A DNA stretch of 64,000 nt, from assembly GCF_048548695.1 (NCBI RefSeq), contig NZ_JBLYIF010000013.1, one strand, 5' to 3'. Positions 9,076 through 16,639 of this stretch are shown one piece after another. The notes under the pieces are model-generated. The model did no database searches. It worked only from the letters and a program-made list of their open reading frames with translations, and was not told where the DNA came from. The DNA comes from Neptuniibacter sp048548695. Its GTDB lineage: Bacteria > Pseudomonadota > Gammaproteobacteria > Pseudomonadales > Balneatricaceae. The translations under genes and the position numbers were made by a program. Every line of letters begins with the position of its first letter. Position 1 is the stretch's first letter.

Positions 9076-10395
9076 TTACGTCGGCATTCGGATGATCGCC
9101 TGCAAGCCACCTGTCGGGTGATTACTCAGTTCCAGCTCTGCACCCAAACGCGCCAGCGCACGATAAGCAATACTTAGCCCCAAGCCATAGCCGTTGTTAT
9201 TCGCGCCAGCCCGGTAGAACGGCTCACACAACCGCTGTAATGCCTCTGCAGATACGCCCTCACCATGGTCACGAATAGTGATCACTGCTGCTTGTCGCTG
9301 CACCTCCAGCCGGATATCAATAGCCGTCAGATTCGGGGTATGTTTGCAGGCATTCACCAATATATTACTGATAGCGCGATCAAGCAGCTTGGCATTGAGT
9401 GTGCTTTGACAGGGCTGCAATGACGTTTGCAGCTTGTGGGACTGATAAGTGAACTGGATATCCGCTACCCATTCCTGCAGCCAGGTATCAAGCGAGTAAG
9501 CCGAACAGTTGACCTCCATTTGCTCCAGCCGTGACAGGGAAAGAATCTCACCAATCAGGCCATCAAGGCGTCCGGTTTCCCGGTTCAGGCGGTTAACAAT
9601 TTTATCTGCTTCCCCCCAACGTTGTTCCGCCAATCCAGCGGCCGCCTGCAAACGCGCTAATGGCGCACGCAATTCGTGGGAAACATCTTGTAGCAACTTC
9701 TGCTGAGCACTTAGCGTATGTTCAACATAGTCAGCCATCCGGTTGAAGTCGCGTCCCAGCTCTCCTATTTCATCTCCCCGGTTACAAACACTTTTATCTG
9801 TTCGACTGTCTAACTGCCCCTGATAGATTGCCTGGCTATGCTGCCTGAGCAAGTTCACTGGCCGTACGATAATTGCCGAGATAACCCAGGCGCACAAGCC
9901 AGACACCAAGACAATGAGGACCACCTGAACCGAGAGCAACTTGCGCAACATATTAGCAGCAGGCGATCCCTTCCAATTCAGATCAATAAACACTTGATAG
10001 TTACGACCGCTATCAGAGGTATACAGGGTTTCTTCCACACCACCTTTGAGCCCCTCAAACAGCGGATTCAGCACCACCGGTTGCCCCAACAATTGGTCAA
10101 CGATCTCGACACGTTTAGAAATACGGGGAGGGCGGGGCGCAAAGCGATGGCGATGATCTTCTTCAGTCCGCAGAGATTGCATAAGCCCTGGCAACTGACG
10201 ATAACCATTATGCTCATACCGCTCTACCATCAACTCGACATAACCCATCGCCTTAGCAGTAATTACCGCATTAAACTTTTCTTTTTCAGCAATGTTGCCC
10301 ATCAGCTGCACTGTCGCTACCAGCGCCAGAAAGCTGACTACCCAAATGGCCGCAAAGACCTTCCAGAAAAGCTTTTTATACCAGCGCACAATCAC
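9076..10395 (-). CDS. cpxA: Two-component sensor histidine kinase CpxA
   Basis: Envelope-stress sensor kinase. It has an N-terminal membrane helix (residues 12-32), a periplasmic domain of about 120 residues, a second helix (157-177), HAMP (178-230), a dimerisation/phosphoacceptor box QDVSHELRAPLARL with His240, and an HATPase domain with N-box ISNILVNACKHT, DHGEGV and a GYGLGLSIA G2 box. It overlaps cpxR by 4 bp, and with cpxP divergent the arrangement matches the Cpx locus of E. coli. The 3' end faces astB. Confidence 0.85.
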   Translation of the reverse strand: MIVRWYKKLFWKVFAAIWVVSFLALVATVQLMGNIAEKEKFNAVITAKAMGYVELMVERYEHNGYRQLPGLMQSLRTEEDHRHRFAPRPPRISKRVEIVDQLLGQPVVLNPLFEGLKGGVEETLYTSDSGRNYQVFIDLNWKGSPAANMLRKLLSVQVVLIVLVSGLCAWVISAIIVRPVNLLRQHSQAIYQGQLDSRTDKSVCNRGDEIGELGRDFNRMADYVEHTLSAQQKLLQDVSHELRAPLARLQAAAGLAEQRWGEADKIVNRLNRETGRLDGLIGEILSLSRLEQMEVNCSAYSLDTWLQEWVADIQFTYQSHKLQTSLQPCQSTLNAKLLDRAISNILVNACKHTPNLTAIDIRLEVQRQAAVITIRDHGEGVSAEALQRLCEPFYRAGANNNGYGLGLSIAYRALARLGAELELSNHPTGGLQAIIRMPT

Positions 10396-11102
10396 CCCTG
10401 TACAAACATATATCCGGCTCCGCGGATGGTTTTAATCAGTTCCTGATCCGGTAGTTCGCGCGCCAATTTCTGTCGCACCCGACTGACATGGACATCCATC
10501 GCCCGGTCATAGGCCGTTAACTCGCGATGCAAAACCAGCTCTGTGAGTTGCTCTTTACTCATCACTTGCCCGGCATTCGCCAACAAATAAGCCAACACAT
10601 TAAATTCTGTACCCGTCAACTCAATCAATGAGGTCGCTACTTTAACCTCACGATTGCCCGGATCGAGACTAATACCCATATGCTCAACTGATCGCTCAGG
10701 GAACATGGTTGAGCGCGGAGCATTTTCACTGCGGCGGAGTATGGCACGAATTCTGGCCAGCAGCTCTCTGGGGTTGCAGGGCTTGCTCAAGTAGTCATCT
10801 GCGCCCATCTCCAAACCCAGAATCCGATCAATCTCTTCGCCTCGGCCCGTCAGCATAATCACTGGCAAAGTCACCGAGGGCCTTAACTGCTGCAATAATT
10901 CCAGTCCACTTTTGCCTGGCATCATCACATCCAGAATCATCAACGCATAACGATCCTGTTGCTTCAGTTTATCCAGTGCCTGATCGGCGCTATGCGCCAG
11001 CTCCACCTGAAAGCCTTCATGCACCAGATAATCACCTATCAGCTCGCATAGCTCTTTGTCATCGTCGACCATTAAAAGGCGCACGCCGGTTGCCATATCC
11101 AC
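10392..11102 (-). CDS. cpxR: Response regulator CpxR (OmpR/PhoB family)
   Basis: 236-residue regulator with a receiver domain (acidic pocket MVDDDKE, phosphoacceptor Asp58 in LMILDVMMPG, switch Thr in MLTGRG, Lys in DYLSKPCNPRELLARI) and a C-terminal winged helix (LTGTEFNVLAYLL, AYDRAMDVHVSRVRQKL). It probably activates its own operon and cpxP through the Cpx box at 11162-11176, 60 bp upstream. An alternative ATG two codons in is possible. Confidence 0.88.
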   Translation of the reverse strand: MDMATGVRLLMVDDDKELCELIGDYLVHEGFQVELAHSADQALDKLKQQDRYALMILDVMMPGKSGLELLQQLRPSVTLPVIMLTGRGEEIDRILGLEMGADDYLSKPCNPRELLARIRAILRRSENAPRSTMFPERSVEHMGISLDPGNREVKVATSLIELTGTEFNVLAYLLANAGQVMSKEQLTELVLHRELTAYDRAMDVHVSRVRQKLARELPDQELIKTIRGAGYMFVQG

Positions 11103-11161
11103 TCCACTGCATTATTACCTTAAGCTAATTGTAAGCCCGCCAGCTCAGGCATCCATATGGT

Positions 11162-11176
11162 TTTACCTAACTTTAC
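11162..11176 (-). promoter_or_regulatory. CpxR binding site (Cpx box)
   Basis: On the minus strand the sequence reads GTAAA-GTTAG-GTAAA, a perfect match to the known CpxR tandem consensus GTAAA(N5)GTAAA. It lies between divergent cpxR (start 11102) and cpxP (start 11251), so it can serve autoregulation and cpxP activation. This supports the gene assignments independently. Confidence 0.85.
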
Positions 11177-11250
11177 ACCGGTCATACCCATCTTTGCGTA
11201 GCCATGTACGAGAATTGCAGCATGTTAAATACATTGATGGAGAAGCAATC

Positions 11251-11724
11251 ATGAACAAGAAACTACTTATTGGCCTCACCGCCGCCGTAATTATTACCGG
11301 CTCTACCACTGCCGCTTTTGCTTATGACAAACATGAAGACAAAGAACACTACCGTGGCAGCCACAAGATTGAGCATCTGTCAGAACAACTAGCACTAACC
11401 GAGGCACAGAAAACCAGCTTGAAACAGACATTCAAAGAAAATTACTCAAAGATGAAGGATGGCATGCGGCAGCATAAATCACATCATCATGCTCTACGGC
11501 AGCTTAATCCAACAGCGGATAACTATGAGGCAGAGCTAGACAAGCTTATTGCCGAAGCACAGGCGAACGCCAAAGAGCGAGTAATGATGCGCGCAGAACA
11601 TCAAAAGGAAATATTTCAAACACTCACACCTGAGCAGCAAGAAAAGCTAACCGCGATGACCAAGGAACGCCCTGAGGGCAAGCATCATAAACATTCGAAT
11701 CACTATAAAGGCTGCGACCGCTAA
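11251..11724 (+). CDS. cpxP: CpxP/Spy family periplasmic stress protein
   Basis: 157-residue secreted protein with a Sec signal peptide (MNKKLLIGLTAAVIITGSTT..AFA) and two LTxxQ motifs typical of CpxP/Spy: LALTEAQKTSL and TLTPEQQEKL. It is rich in His and Lys at the C-terminus. CpxP dampens CpxA and helps handle misfolded periplasmic proteins. I chose ATG 11251, with GGAGA eight bases upstream; a longer open frame from 11056 runs through the Cpx box and is not credible. Confidence 0.85.
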   Translation: MNKKLLIGLTAAVIITGSTTAAFAYDKHEDKEHYRGSHKIEHLSEQLALTEAQKTSLKQTFKENYSKMKDGMRQHKSHHHALRQLNPTADNYEAELDKLIAEAQANAKERVMMRAEHQKEIFQTLTPEQQEKLTAMTKERPEGKHHKHSNHYKGCDR

Positions 11725-11736
11725 ACTGTGGCTCCA

Positions 11737-11752
11737 TGTTTCACGTGAAACC
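11737..11752. promoter_or_regulatory. parS site (ParB binding), copy 1
   Basis: Reads TGTTTCACGTGAAACC, 15 of 16 bases of the universal parS palindrome TGTTTCACGTGAAACA. It lies in the convergent gap between cpxP and yqhA, 17 bp from a perfect second copy. The parAB genes are about 27 kb away, across the origin. Confidence 0.9.
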
Positions 11753-11769
11753 TCATTGCTTAACTACAG

Positions 11770-11785
11770 TGTTTCACGTGAAACA
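11770..11785. promoter_or_regulatory. parS site (ParB binding), copy 2
   Basis: A perfect 16/16 match to the universal parS palindrome. Paired with the 15/16 copy just upstream, it marks a ParB nucleation centre near the origin. Confidence 0.95.
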
Positions 11786-11842
11786 CCGCGCACGAAACCA
11801 GCCAGGGAGTACGAGGACTCGTGCCGACGATAAAGCAGGGGG

Positions 11843-12364
11843 CTATTCCTGCTTATCCCGCTCTGCGGGTTTGCCCAATACCTTACTGTTAGTCAGGAAC
11901 AACGCCAGACCTAAGAGGGCAACCGATGCAGCATACATCAACAGATCCATTGGTGTCTGAATCGACATTTCAATGCTGAGCGAAAGAAACTTTACAATCA
12001 GAATCATGATCACCAGCGTACCTAGCTTGCTTTTTAGTTGGGCGATACTGGTGACTACCAACAGCTTGGAAGAGAAGGCTGCCGATTTCTCTGGCATGAT
12101 TTTGCCAATGAAAATTTCGTAAATACCCAAGCCAAACATAATCATCACTCCAGCCATCAGTGACTGATCGACAATCTCAACCGTAATAAACAACAACTCA
12201 ACGCGCGTCTGTTGCGTGAATCCTTGCTGCAACAGGACCGCCACCAGATGGACAAGGTCGCTGATAACAAAGCCAATCAACGGCAGGGCGCTGACAATCA
12301 CCGCCACTACAGTAGGAATCATTAGCCAGCGGCTAGACCAGAGCGTGCGCTCAAATAACTTCAT
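11843..12364 (-). CDS. yqhA: YqhA/UPF0114 family inner-membrane protein
   Basis: 173-residue integral membrane protein of unknown function, recognised as UPF0114/YqhA by FERTLWSSRWLMIPTVVAVIVS at the start, a central FGLGIYEIFIGKI segment and TSIAQLKSKLGTLVIMILIVKFL. Four membrane helices are visible. A weak hairpin overlaps its stop codon (AAGCAGG / CCTGCTT). It lies between the parS pair and the mobile island; before insertion of the island it followed gyrB. Confidence 0.82.
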   Translation of the reverse strand: MKLFERTLWSSRWLMIPTVVAVIVSALPLIGFVISDLVHLVAVLLQQGFTQQTRVELLFITVEIVDQSLMAGVMIMFGLGIYEIFIGKIMPEKSAAFSSKLLVVTSIAQLKSKLGTLVIMILIVKFLSLSIEMSIQTPMDLLMYAASVALLGLALFLTNSKVLGKPAERDKQE

Positions 12365-12450
12365 ACGTTATGCCTTTATAATCTTGAGAATACGCGGCGG
12401 CGCAGCATGAACCACATCATGTGATCGCCAACGACACTTTTTCCTTTCAC

Positions 12451-12475
12451 AAAAAAGCAGCCCTTGGGCTGCTTT
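12451..12475 (-). terminator. Terminator, probably the original gyrB terminator
   Basis: On the minus strand the hairpin AAAGCAGCCC / GGGCTGC is followed by TTTTTT. It lies 17 bp outside the left end of the mobile island. With the island and one target copy removed, it would sit about 20 bp behind the gyrB stop codon, so it is most simply the native gyrB terminator displaced by the insertion. It can now end transcripts leaving the island leftward. Confidence 0.75.
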
Positions 12476-12491
12476 CGAATAGCCTTGCGAG

Positions 12492-12496
12492 GTTAG
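12492..12496. repeat. Target-site duplication, left copy (GTTAG)
   Basis: The five bases GTTAG directly precede the TGT terminus of the island. The identical GTTAG follows the ACA terminus at 25317-25321. Five-bp duplications are typical of Tn7 and Tn402 relatives. Confidence 0.82.
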
Positions 12497-12619
12497 TGTC
12501 ACATCTCATATTGGGTGATATCAAGAACGCAGGATTCATCAGCTATATCGTTAGTTATGAGAAAACCTAAACTTAAGAAATCTCATAAGCCCTACTAAGA
12601 AATTGACGAAATCTCATAT
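12497..12619. repeat. Left end of the Tn7/Tn402-like island
   Basis: Begins TGTCACATCTCATAT, and GTGA follows three bases later. It matches the inverted right end at 14 of the first 15 positions. Further copies of the core motif occur inward: inverted TTATGAGAA at 12555-12563, AAATCTCATAA at 12578-12588 and AAATCTCATAT at 12609-12619. Such repeated subterminal motifs are the expected form of TnsB/TniA transposase binding sites. Confidence 0.78.
12587..12598. repeat. 12-bp direct repeat, left copy (AAGCCCTACTAA)
   Basis: The exact 12-mer recurs at 25206-25217. Each copy is about 90-110 bp inside its end of the island, in direct rather than inverted orientation. Its role is unknown. Confidence 0.6.
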
Positions 12620-12628
12620 CCACCACAT

Positions 12629-14209
12629 TCACGCCTTTGGCTTACGGGGAATGAAATAGGCATTAGAATAGTCTTGTTTGTCCATATGAGGGGTTCTTTC
12701 CACTTCATTGAACGCAGCATCTCTAGCCTTCAAGGTTCCATCAGGCTTAAAGAACACTAGCAGCTCTGCAACTCCGTTATTAAGCCAAACTTGTGAATAC
12801 ACTGAATAATCTTTTGCCGCTTTCCGCTCTAAACGCTTAATTAAACGCTTAGCCTTACTTCTTATGATAGCTGAAAGCTCTTGGCTACAACCAGGTGCTA
12901 GGTAAGAAACCATCAGATGTTGAAAAGCCTGAGTAAGTAATGAAACATCATCTTTAGCCCAATCTATGAGAAATGAACCAAATTCGTAGAAATTTTCACT
13001 CGTAGGCTTCTTGTCAGTGTACTCCTTATAGAGGCTGACGACCTTCATCACATCTTCATGGCTTTTTGGCTTTAGTTCTGTAAGCAACTTAGCTTTAAAC
13101 AAAGATGCCTCAATTACACCCGCATCAGATGCTCTATCAAGCCAAAATATCGCGTCATCATACTTCCTTTCATTACAGCAATGCAGGCTTAGTTTTACTT
13201 GGGCAGTAGGGAAATCTGAACGGGCTGATTGCAGAAGATACTCATAAGCTAACTGAGGATCAGCTTCTAAGTATTTACCATCTTTATAAACGTCACTTAG
13301 GGTAGATAAGGCAAGCGGATCGCCCAGTGAAGCTGCTTCATTTAGGTGCTCTAGAGCAAACGAAATATCCCTTTCATCTGGGTTATATTCACTAAATAGT
13401 AACTCCTTACCGACATGAGCTTTAGCCATGGTATGGCCTTTTTCCGCTGCGAACGATAAATAGTCTAGCGCAAGGTCATGATTCTTTTCCCTTACTCCTC
13501 CTATCAAATTTAAGTGAGCAAACTCATACATTGCATCGGGATGCCTATGTTTTGCTGCAGCCTCTATTAGATCAGCTGAAAGCAGAAAAGACTCTCTATT
13601 AAAAAAAACAAAATCCCCAGGTTCAGCTGCTTGTGCTTTTTCTTCGTTACGTTCAGCATGATACTCACATAACGCAATGCCCAATCGATACTTCGCATCA
13701 ATATCGTTCTTAAAAAGTGCATCAAACGCTAAGTCTTTTAATTGAGAAGTAGTCTCAGCTTCAAAGTAAAAATCTAAATCAAACTTTCCAAATAGAGAGG
13801 CCCTAATAAGCTTCAGTAGCTCACAAAAGCCCACAAATGATTTATGGGCGAGATCAATATATTCATCAGCTGTAAGCTCGTATGATTCCTGATGTGCCGC
13901 CTGATTTCCGGCATGCTTAATCTCCAGCAGCCGACTGATGATATCTTGAGAGATGCTGTTAGAAGCTTTTAACTGAGAAATATAATCGTGCTGAGAGAAT
14001 CGTGATTGCTGATTGGCTGTAGATTCTATTAACTCAATACCAGCAGCTGAAGCTATCAATCGATATGTCTTAGTTAAGATGGATCTTAACTGCACCAAGC
14101 TCTGAATTGGAGCAACATTAACGAACAACTTAGCTTCCGAGTAACTCTCTCCCAGAGAGCTCTCTATCTGCGTAACAAAATCAACATCATTAAGCTTTTC
14201 TACATTCAT
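12629..14209 (-). CDS. Hypothetical protein: DUF4145-like N-terminus plus Sel1/TPR-like repeats
   Basis: 526-residue soluble protein of unknown function. Residues about 30-120 resemble the DUF4145 helical domain (RSILTKTYRLIASAAGIELIE ... EIKHAGNQAAH), which is common in restriction and defence proteins. Residues about 160-400 hold Sel1-type helical repeats (AKYRLGIALCEYHAE, DAMYEFAHLNLIGG, DLALDYLSFAAEKGHTMAKAHVGKEL, FALEHLNEAASLGDPLALSTLSDVYKDGKY). Sel1 repeats usually bind proteins. It is the leftmost gene of the island, points outward and is AT-rich like the rest of the cargo. A sensor or scaffold role in defence is only inference. Confidence 0.7.
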   Translation of the reverse strand: MNVEKLNDVDFVTQIESSLGESYSEAKLFVNVAPIQSLVQLRSILTKTYRLIASAAGIELIESTANQQSRFSQHDYISQLKASNSISQDIISRLLEIKHAGNQAAHQESYELTADEYIDLAHKSFVGFCELLKLIRASLFGKFDLDFYFEAETTSQLKDLAFDALFKNDIDAKYRLGIALCEYHAERNEEKAQAAEPGDFVFFNRESFLLSADLIEAAAKHRHPDAMYEFAHLNLIGGVREKNHDLALDYLSFAAEKGHTMAKAHVGKELLFSEYNPDERDISFALEHLNEAASLGDPLALSTLSDVYKDGKYLEADPQLAYEYLLQSARSDFPTAQVKLSLHCCNERKYDDAIFWLDRASDAGVIEASLFKAKLLTELKPKSHEDVMKVVSLYKEYTDKKPTSENFYEFGSFLIDWAKDDVSLLTQAFQHLMVSYLAPGCSQELSAIIRSKAKRLIKRLERKAAKDYSVYSQVWLNNGVAELLVFFKPDGTLKARDAAFNEVERTPHMDKQDYSNAYFIPRKPKA

Positions 14210-14319
14210 CCTTGATCTAATCCATTTAGTAATTAAAGATAACCAACCTCAATACCATACCTTTATTAAAACCCACAAAAACATTTAAAATCAATAAATT
14301 AAATAACAAACACATAGCT

Positions 14320-14685
14320 CTAGAATGACTCATATTCCCAGTCAGCCATAGATGAAATGAACACTTGAACTTCCGGTATGGAAAGCAATTCATGGCGGTA
14401 GTAGATCTTCTGAACAAACCGATCATGAGTCTCCCAGTCATGGTCGATAGGGAAGACTTGGCCAGCCTCAAACCTTTTCATTAACGCTGCGGAAGAGGTT
14501 GAGCAACACAATGAAAGCTTAGATAGAAGAACATATCGCTCTTTGAACTGATTTACAGCATCGATAGTGATCACTCGATGATTTTCCATTACTGGTTTTT
14601 TCACACGTGAAATTAGCCCTTTATTTACCAGTTGAGGGATCAGATCAGAAGAGACCTGAAAGTATGCTCTGAGCGCCTGCATTGT
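14320..14685 (-). pseudogene. Fragment resembling the C-terminus of a TniQ/TnsD-family protein
   Basis: From about residue 188 onward, the open frame that begins as an IS3 transposase stops resembling one. The remaining 121 residues contain a HTH-like segment (QALRAYFQVSSDLIPQLVNKGLI), a line typical of TniQ/TnsD C-termini (ITIDAVNQFKERYVLLSKLS), then TSSAALMKRFEAGQVFPI and IYYRHELL. I read this as the 3' part of a tniQ/tnsD-like gene cut by the IS3-family copy. The match is by pattern memory, not search. If right, it is the only remnant of the island's own transposition genes. Confidence 0.45.
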
Positions 14686-15246
14686 AAAATATTCCGCCCC
14701 ATTGTCGCAGACGATGGATTTTGGCAATCCTTTAATCTGTTTCAACTCATCTAAAAAACGTGCAACACGCGCGCCTGATATGGAAACAGACACCAATTGC
14801 CCCAGTAGTTCACGAGAGTACTCATCAACAACATTAAGAATGCGGAAGCGGCGCCCTGTGCTTAACTGATCAGAGACAAAATCCATTGACCAACGCTGGT
14901 TGATGCCAGAAGGCACTTCGAGTGGCATGCGCGGTCTGGTGATCTTCTTGCGTTTTTTGGTACGAACCTGAAGGCCTTCTTCGGAGTAAAGCCTGTAGGT
15001 CCGTTTCTTGTTAATAACGAGTCCCTCACCTCTGAGAAGGCCGTGCAACATAAGGTAACCATATCGGCTGTATTCGCTTGCAAGCTCCTTGAGCCGATGG
15101 CGTAGTTTGTCATCTTTCTTGGTCACAGATCGGTAACGGTACGCAGTACGGCTTAAACCAACCAGCTGACAGGCTTTCCGCTCACTGATATTGAACTGTG
15201 AGATTATGTGGAAAACTGCCTGCTTTTTGCCAGCTGGCTTTACCAC
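14686..15246 (-). pseudogene. IS3-family transposase OrfB, truncated
   Basis: N-terminal 187 residues of an IS3-family DDE transposase: HTH (SERKACQLVGLSRTAYRYRS), HTH_21 (RYGYLMLHGLLRGEGLVINKKRTYRLYSEEGL), and the rve core with the first two catalytic Asp residues (RWSMDFVSDQL, SIVCDNGAEYF). The third acidic residue and everything after it are missing, and the frame runs on into the TniQ-like fragment, so it is inactive. In a complete IS3 copy it would be made by -1 frameshifting from OrfA at the A6G run (15244-15250). The GTG start at 15246 is only nominal. Confidence 0.85.
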
Positions 15247-15503
15247 TTTTTTGAAACAACATCGCTGAGCGCTTCAACCTCAAGCATTTTCTCCGCCAGC
15301 AGCTTCTTAAGTTTGTTGTTTTCGATTTCCAGTTCTTTCAGGCGTTTGGCCTCGTTGACTTCCAGCCCCGCATACTTGCTTCGCCAGTTGTAAAACGTGC
15401 CATTTGAAATACCCATCTCACGGCAAATATCTTCGACTTTGACACCTGCCTCATGTTGCTTGATGGCTTTGATGATTTGCTCTTCCGTGTAACGCTTCTT
15501 CAT
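15240..15503 (-). CDS. IS3-family transposase OrfA
   Basis: 87-residue HTH_Tnp_1 protein (KKRYTEEQIIKAIKQHEAGVK, VEDICREMGISNGTFYNWRSKYAG) followed by a leucine-zipper-like coiled coil (LKELEIENNKLKKLLAEKMLEVEAL). It is complete, but useless for transposition because its OrfB partner is truncated. The end of the frame contains the A AAA AAG slip site used by IS3 elements for -1 frameshifting into orfB. Confidence 0.88.
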   Translation of the reverse strand: MKKRYTEEQIIKAIKQHEAGVKVEDICREMGISNGTFYNWRSKYAGLEVNEAKRLKELEIENNKLKKLLAEKMLEVEALSDVVSKKW

Positions 15504-15727
15504 GACGAGATCTCCATTTAGATCGTAGATTATCTGGAAATCTCATCGTCGTCATGGTGTTAAATTTGGGGGAAAGGTCAACTAAAACACGCTCATAACA
15601 CCCGTTATTCCGACGAGGAACTGATATACTCATCTGTTAATTTATTTGGTATGGACAGAGCCTATATTTCCTGTTTCTTACAGCAATAGGCTAAACGGAC
15701 TTCGTAATCTACAGGTAGAGAGTATCA

Positions 15728-16639
15728 ATGCAGCTAACCCCTGAAACAACAGCCTTTGGCCGACATGAAACGTTTGCACTTCGATACGGGTGGCTTACAA
15801 AAGGGTTTCTTGCTTTAAAGGCTGACTGTTCAGTATTCGAATCTGACGAAGCAACTGTTCAATTGGGTGTTGGTAAGAATATGGTGGCATCCATTCGTTA
15901 CTGGTTACGGGCCTGCCAACTTATTGAAGTTAGCTCTAATCGACCGACTGATTTAGGTGAGCTAATTTTTGATCCTGAGACCGGACTTGATCCCTACCTA
16001 GAGGACGAAGCGACAATATGGCTTTTACATTGGCTTCTTGCATCAAATCCAAAGCAAGCAACAACATGGTTTTGGTTTTTTAATAAATTTCATAAGTCTC
16101 ACTTTGAAACTACGGAGCTAATAGATGCTCTTAAAGAATACGTAAATGAGAATGTGAAGAGCAAAGTATCACCAAGTACTTTAAAAAATGATATTTCAGC
16201 GCTTACAAGGATGTATACCAAGAGCAAAGTTAATGGAAAGCTTCCTGCTGAAGAGTCATTAGACTCACCATTTTCAATCATGGGGCTCATAACTAACACT
16301 CATGGCGGATATGATTCCACTCCAAGCTATCGAGGCCAATTACCAACTGCCATTTTTGCTTTTGCCGTCACTCAGTTCTTTGAAAGCCAAAGCGCAACGT
16401 CAGTACCCCTTGAACAAATCATGTACTCACGTACTCATCAGGTTGCGCCAGGGGCCATCTTTCGATTAGTAGAAACTGATGTTGTAAACAAACTTGAAGA
16501 TATGATCTCTTTAATTCCGAATACTTATGAGATTCGAGATGTCGCTGGCCAGCTGCAAATATTTAAGACAGGGAATGTTAAAGCCGCAGAGTACTTAAGA
16601 AAGTACTACACAGGCATTAGCCAGGAAGTTAAATCATGA
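15728..16639 (+). CDS. sspB: DUF4007 family protein, SspB-like (DNA phosphorothioation)
   Basis: 303-residue protein with a clear DUF4007 domain: FGRHETFALRYGWLTKGF near the start, LGVGKNMVASIRYWLRACQLIE near residue 60, and DDEATIWLLHWLLASN-like context (EDEATIWLLHWLLASN) near 95. In the described Ssp system, SspB is the DUF4007 DNA-nicking component of single-strand phosphorothioate modification. It is the first gene of a coupled operon and overlaps sspC by ATGA. The start has GAGAG six to ten bases upstream. The assignment rests on the DUF4007 domain plus linkage to sspC- and sspD-like genes. Confidence 0.8.
   Translation: MQLTPETTAFGRHETFALRYGWLTKGFLALKADCSVFESDEATVQLGVGKNMVASIRYWLRACQLIEVSSNRPTDLGELIFDPETGLDPYLEDEATIWLLHWLLASNPKQATTWFWFFNKFHKSHFETTELIDALKEYVNENVKSKVSPSTLKNDISALTRMYTKSKVNGKLPAEESLDSPFSIMGLITNTHGGYDSTPSYRGQLPTAIFAFAVTQFFESQSATSVPLEQIMYSRTHQVAPGAIFRLVETDVVNKLEDMISLIPNTYEIRDVAGQLQIFKTGNVKAAEYLRKYYTGISQEVKS

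Larger units (their letters stand above)
14686..15580 (-). mobile_element. Truncated IS3-family insertion sequence (IS407-like)
   Basis: One terminus is intact: on the minus strand it starts TGACCTTTCCCCCAAATT at 15580, followed by orfA and orfB. The opposite end is missing because orfB breaks off after its second catalytic Asp. This partial copy separates the TniQ-like fragment from sspB. No target duplication can be identified. The group assignment (IS407-like) is from the look of the end and OrfA, and is tentative. Confidence 0.72.

Noticed and set aside
11736..11960. 74-codon plus-strand frame starting MFHVKPH
   Set aside because: It is made by translating the two parS palindromes and the antisense of yqhA; not a gene.
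15581..15727. A clear promoter for sspB
   Set aside because: TATACT at 15625-15630 is a fair -10 element, but no matching -35 is found; not reported as a feature.
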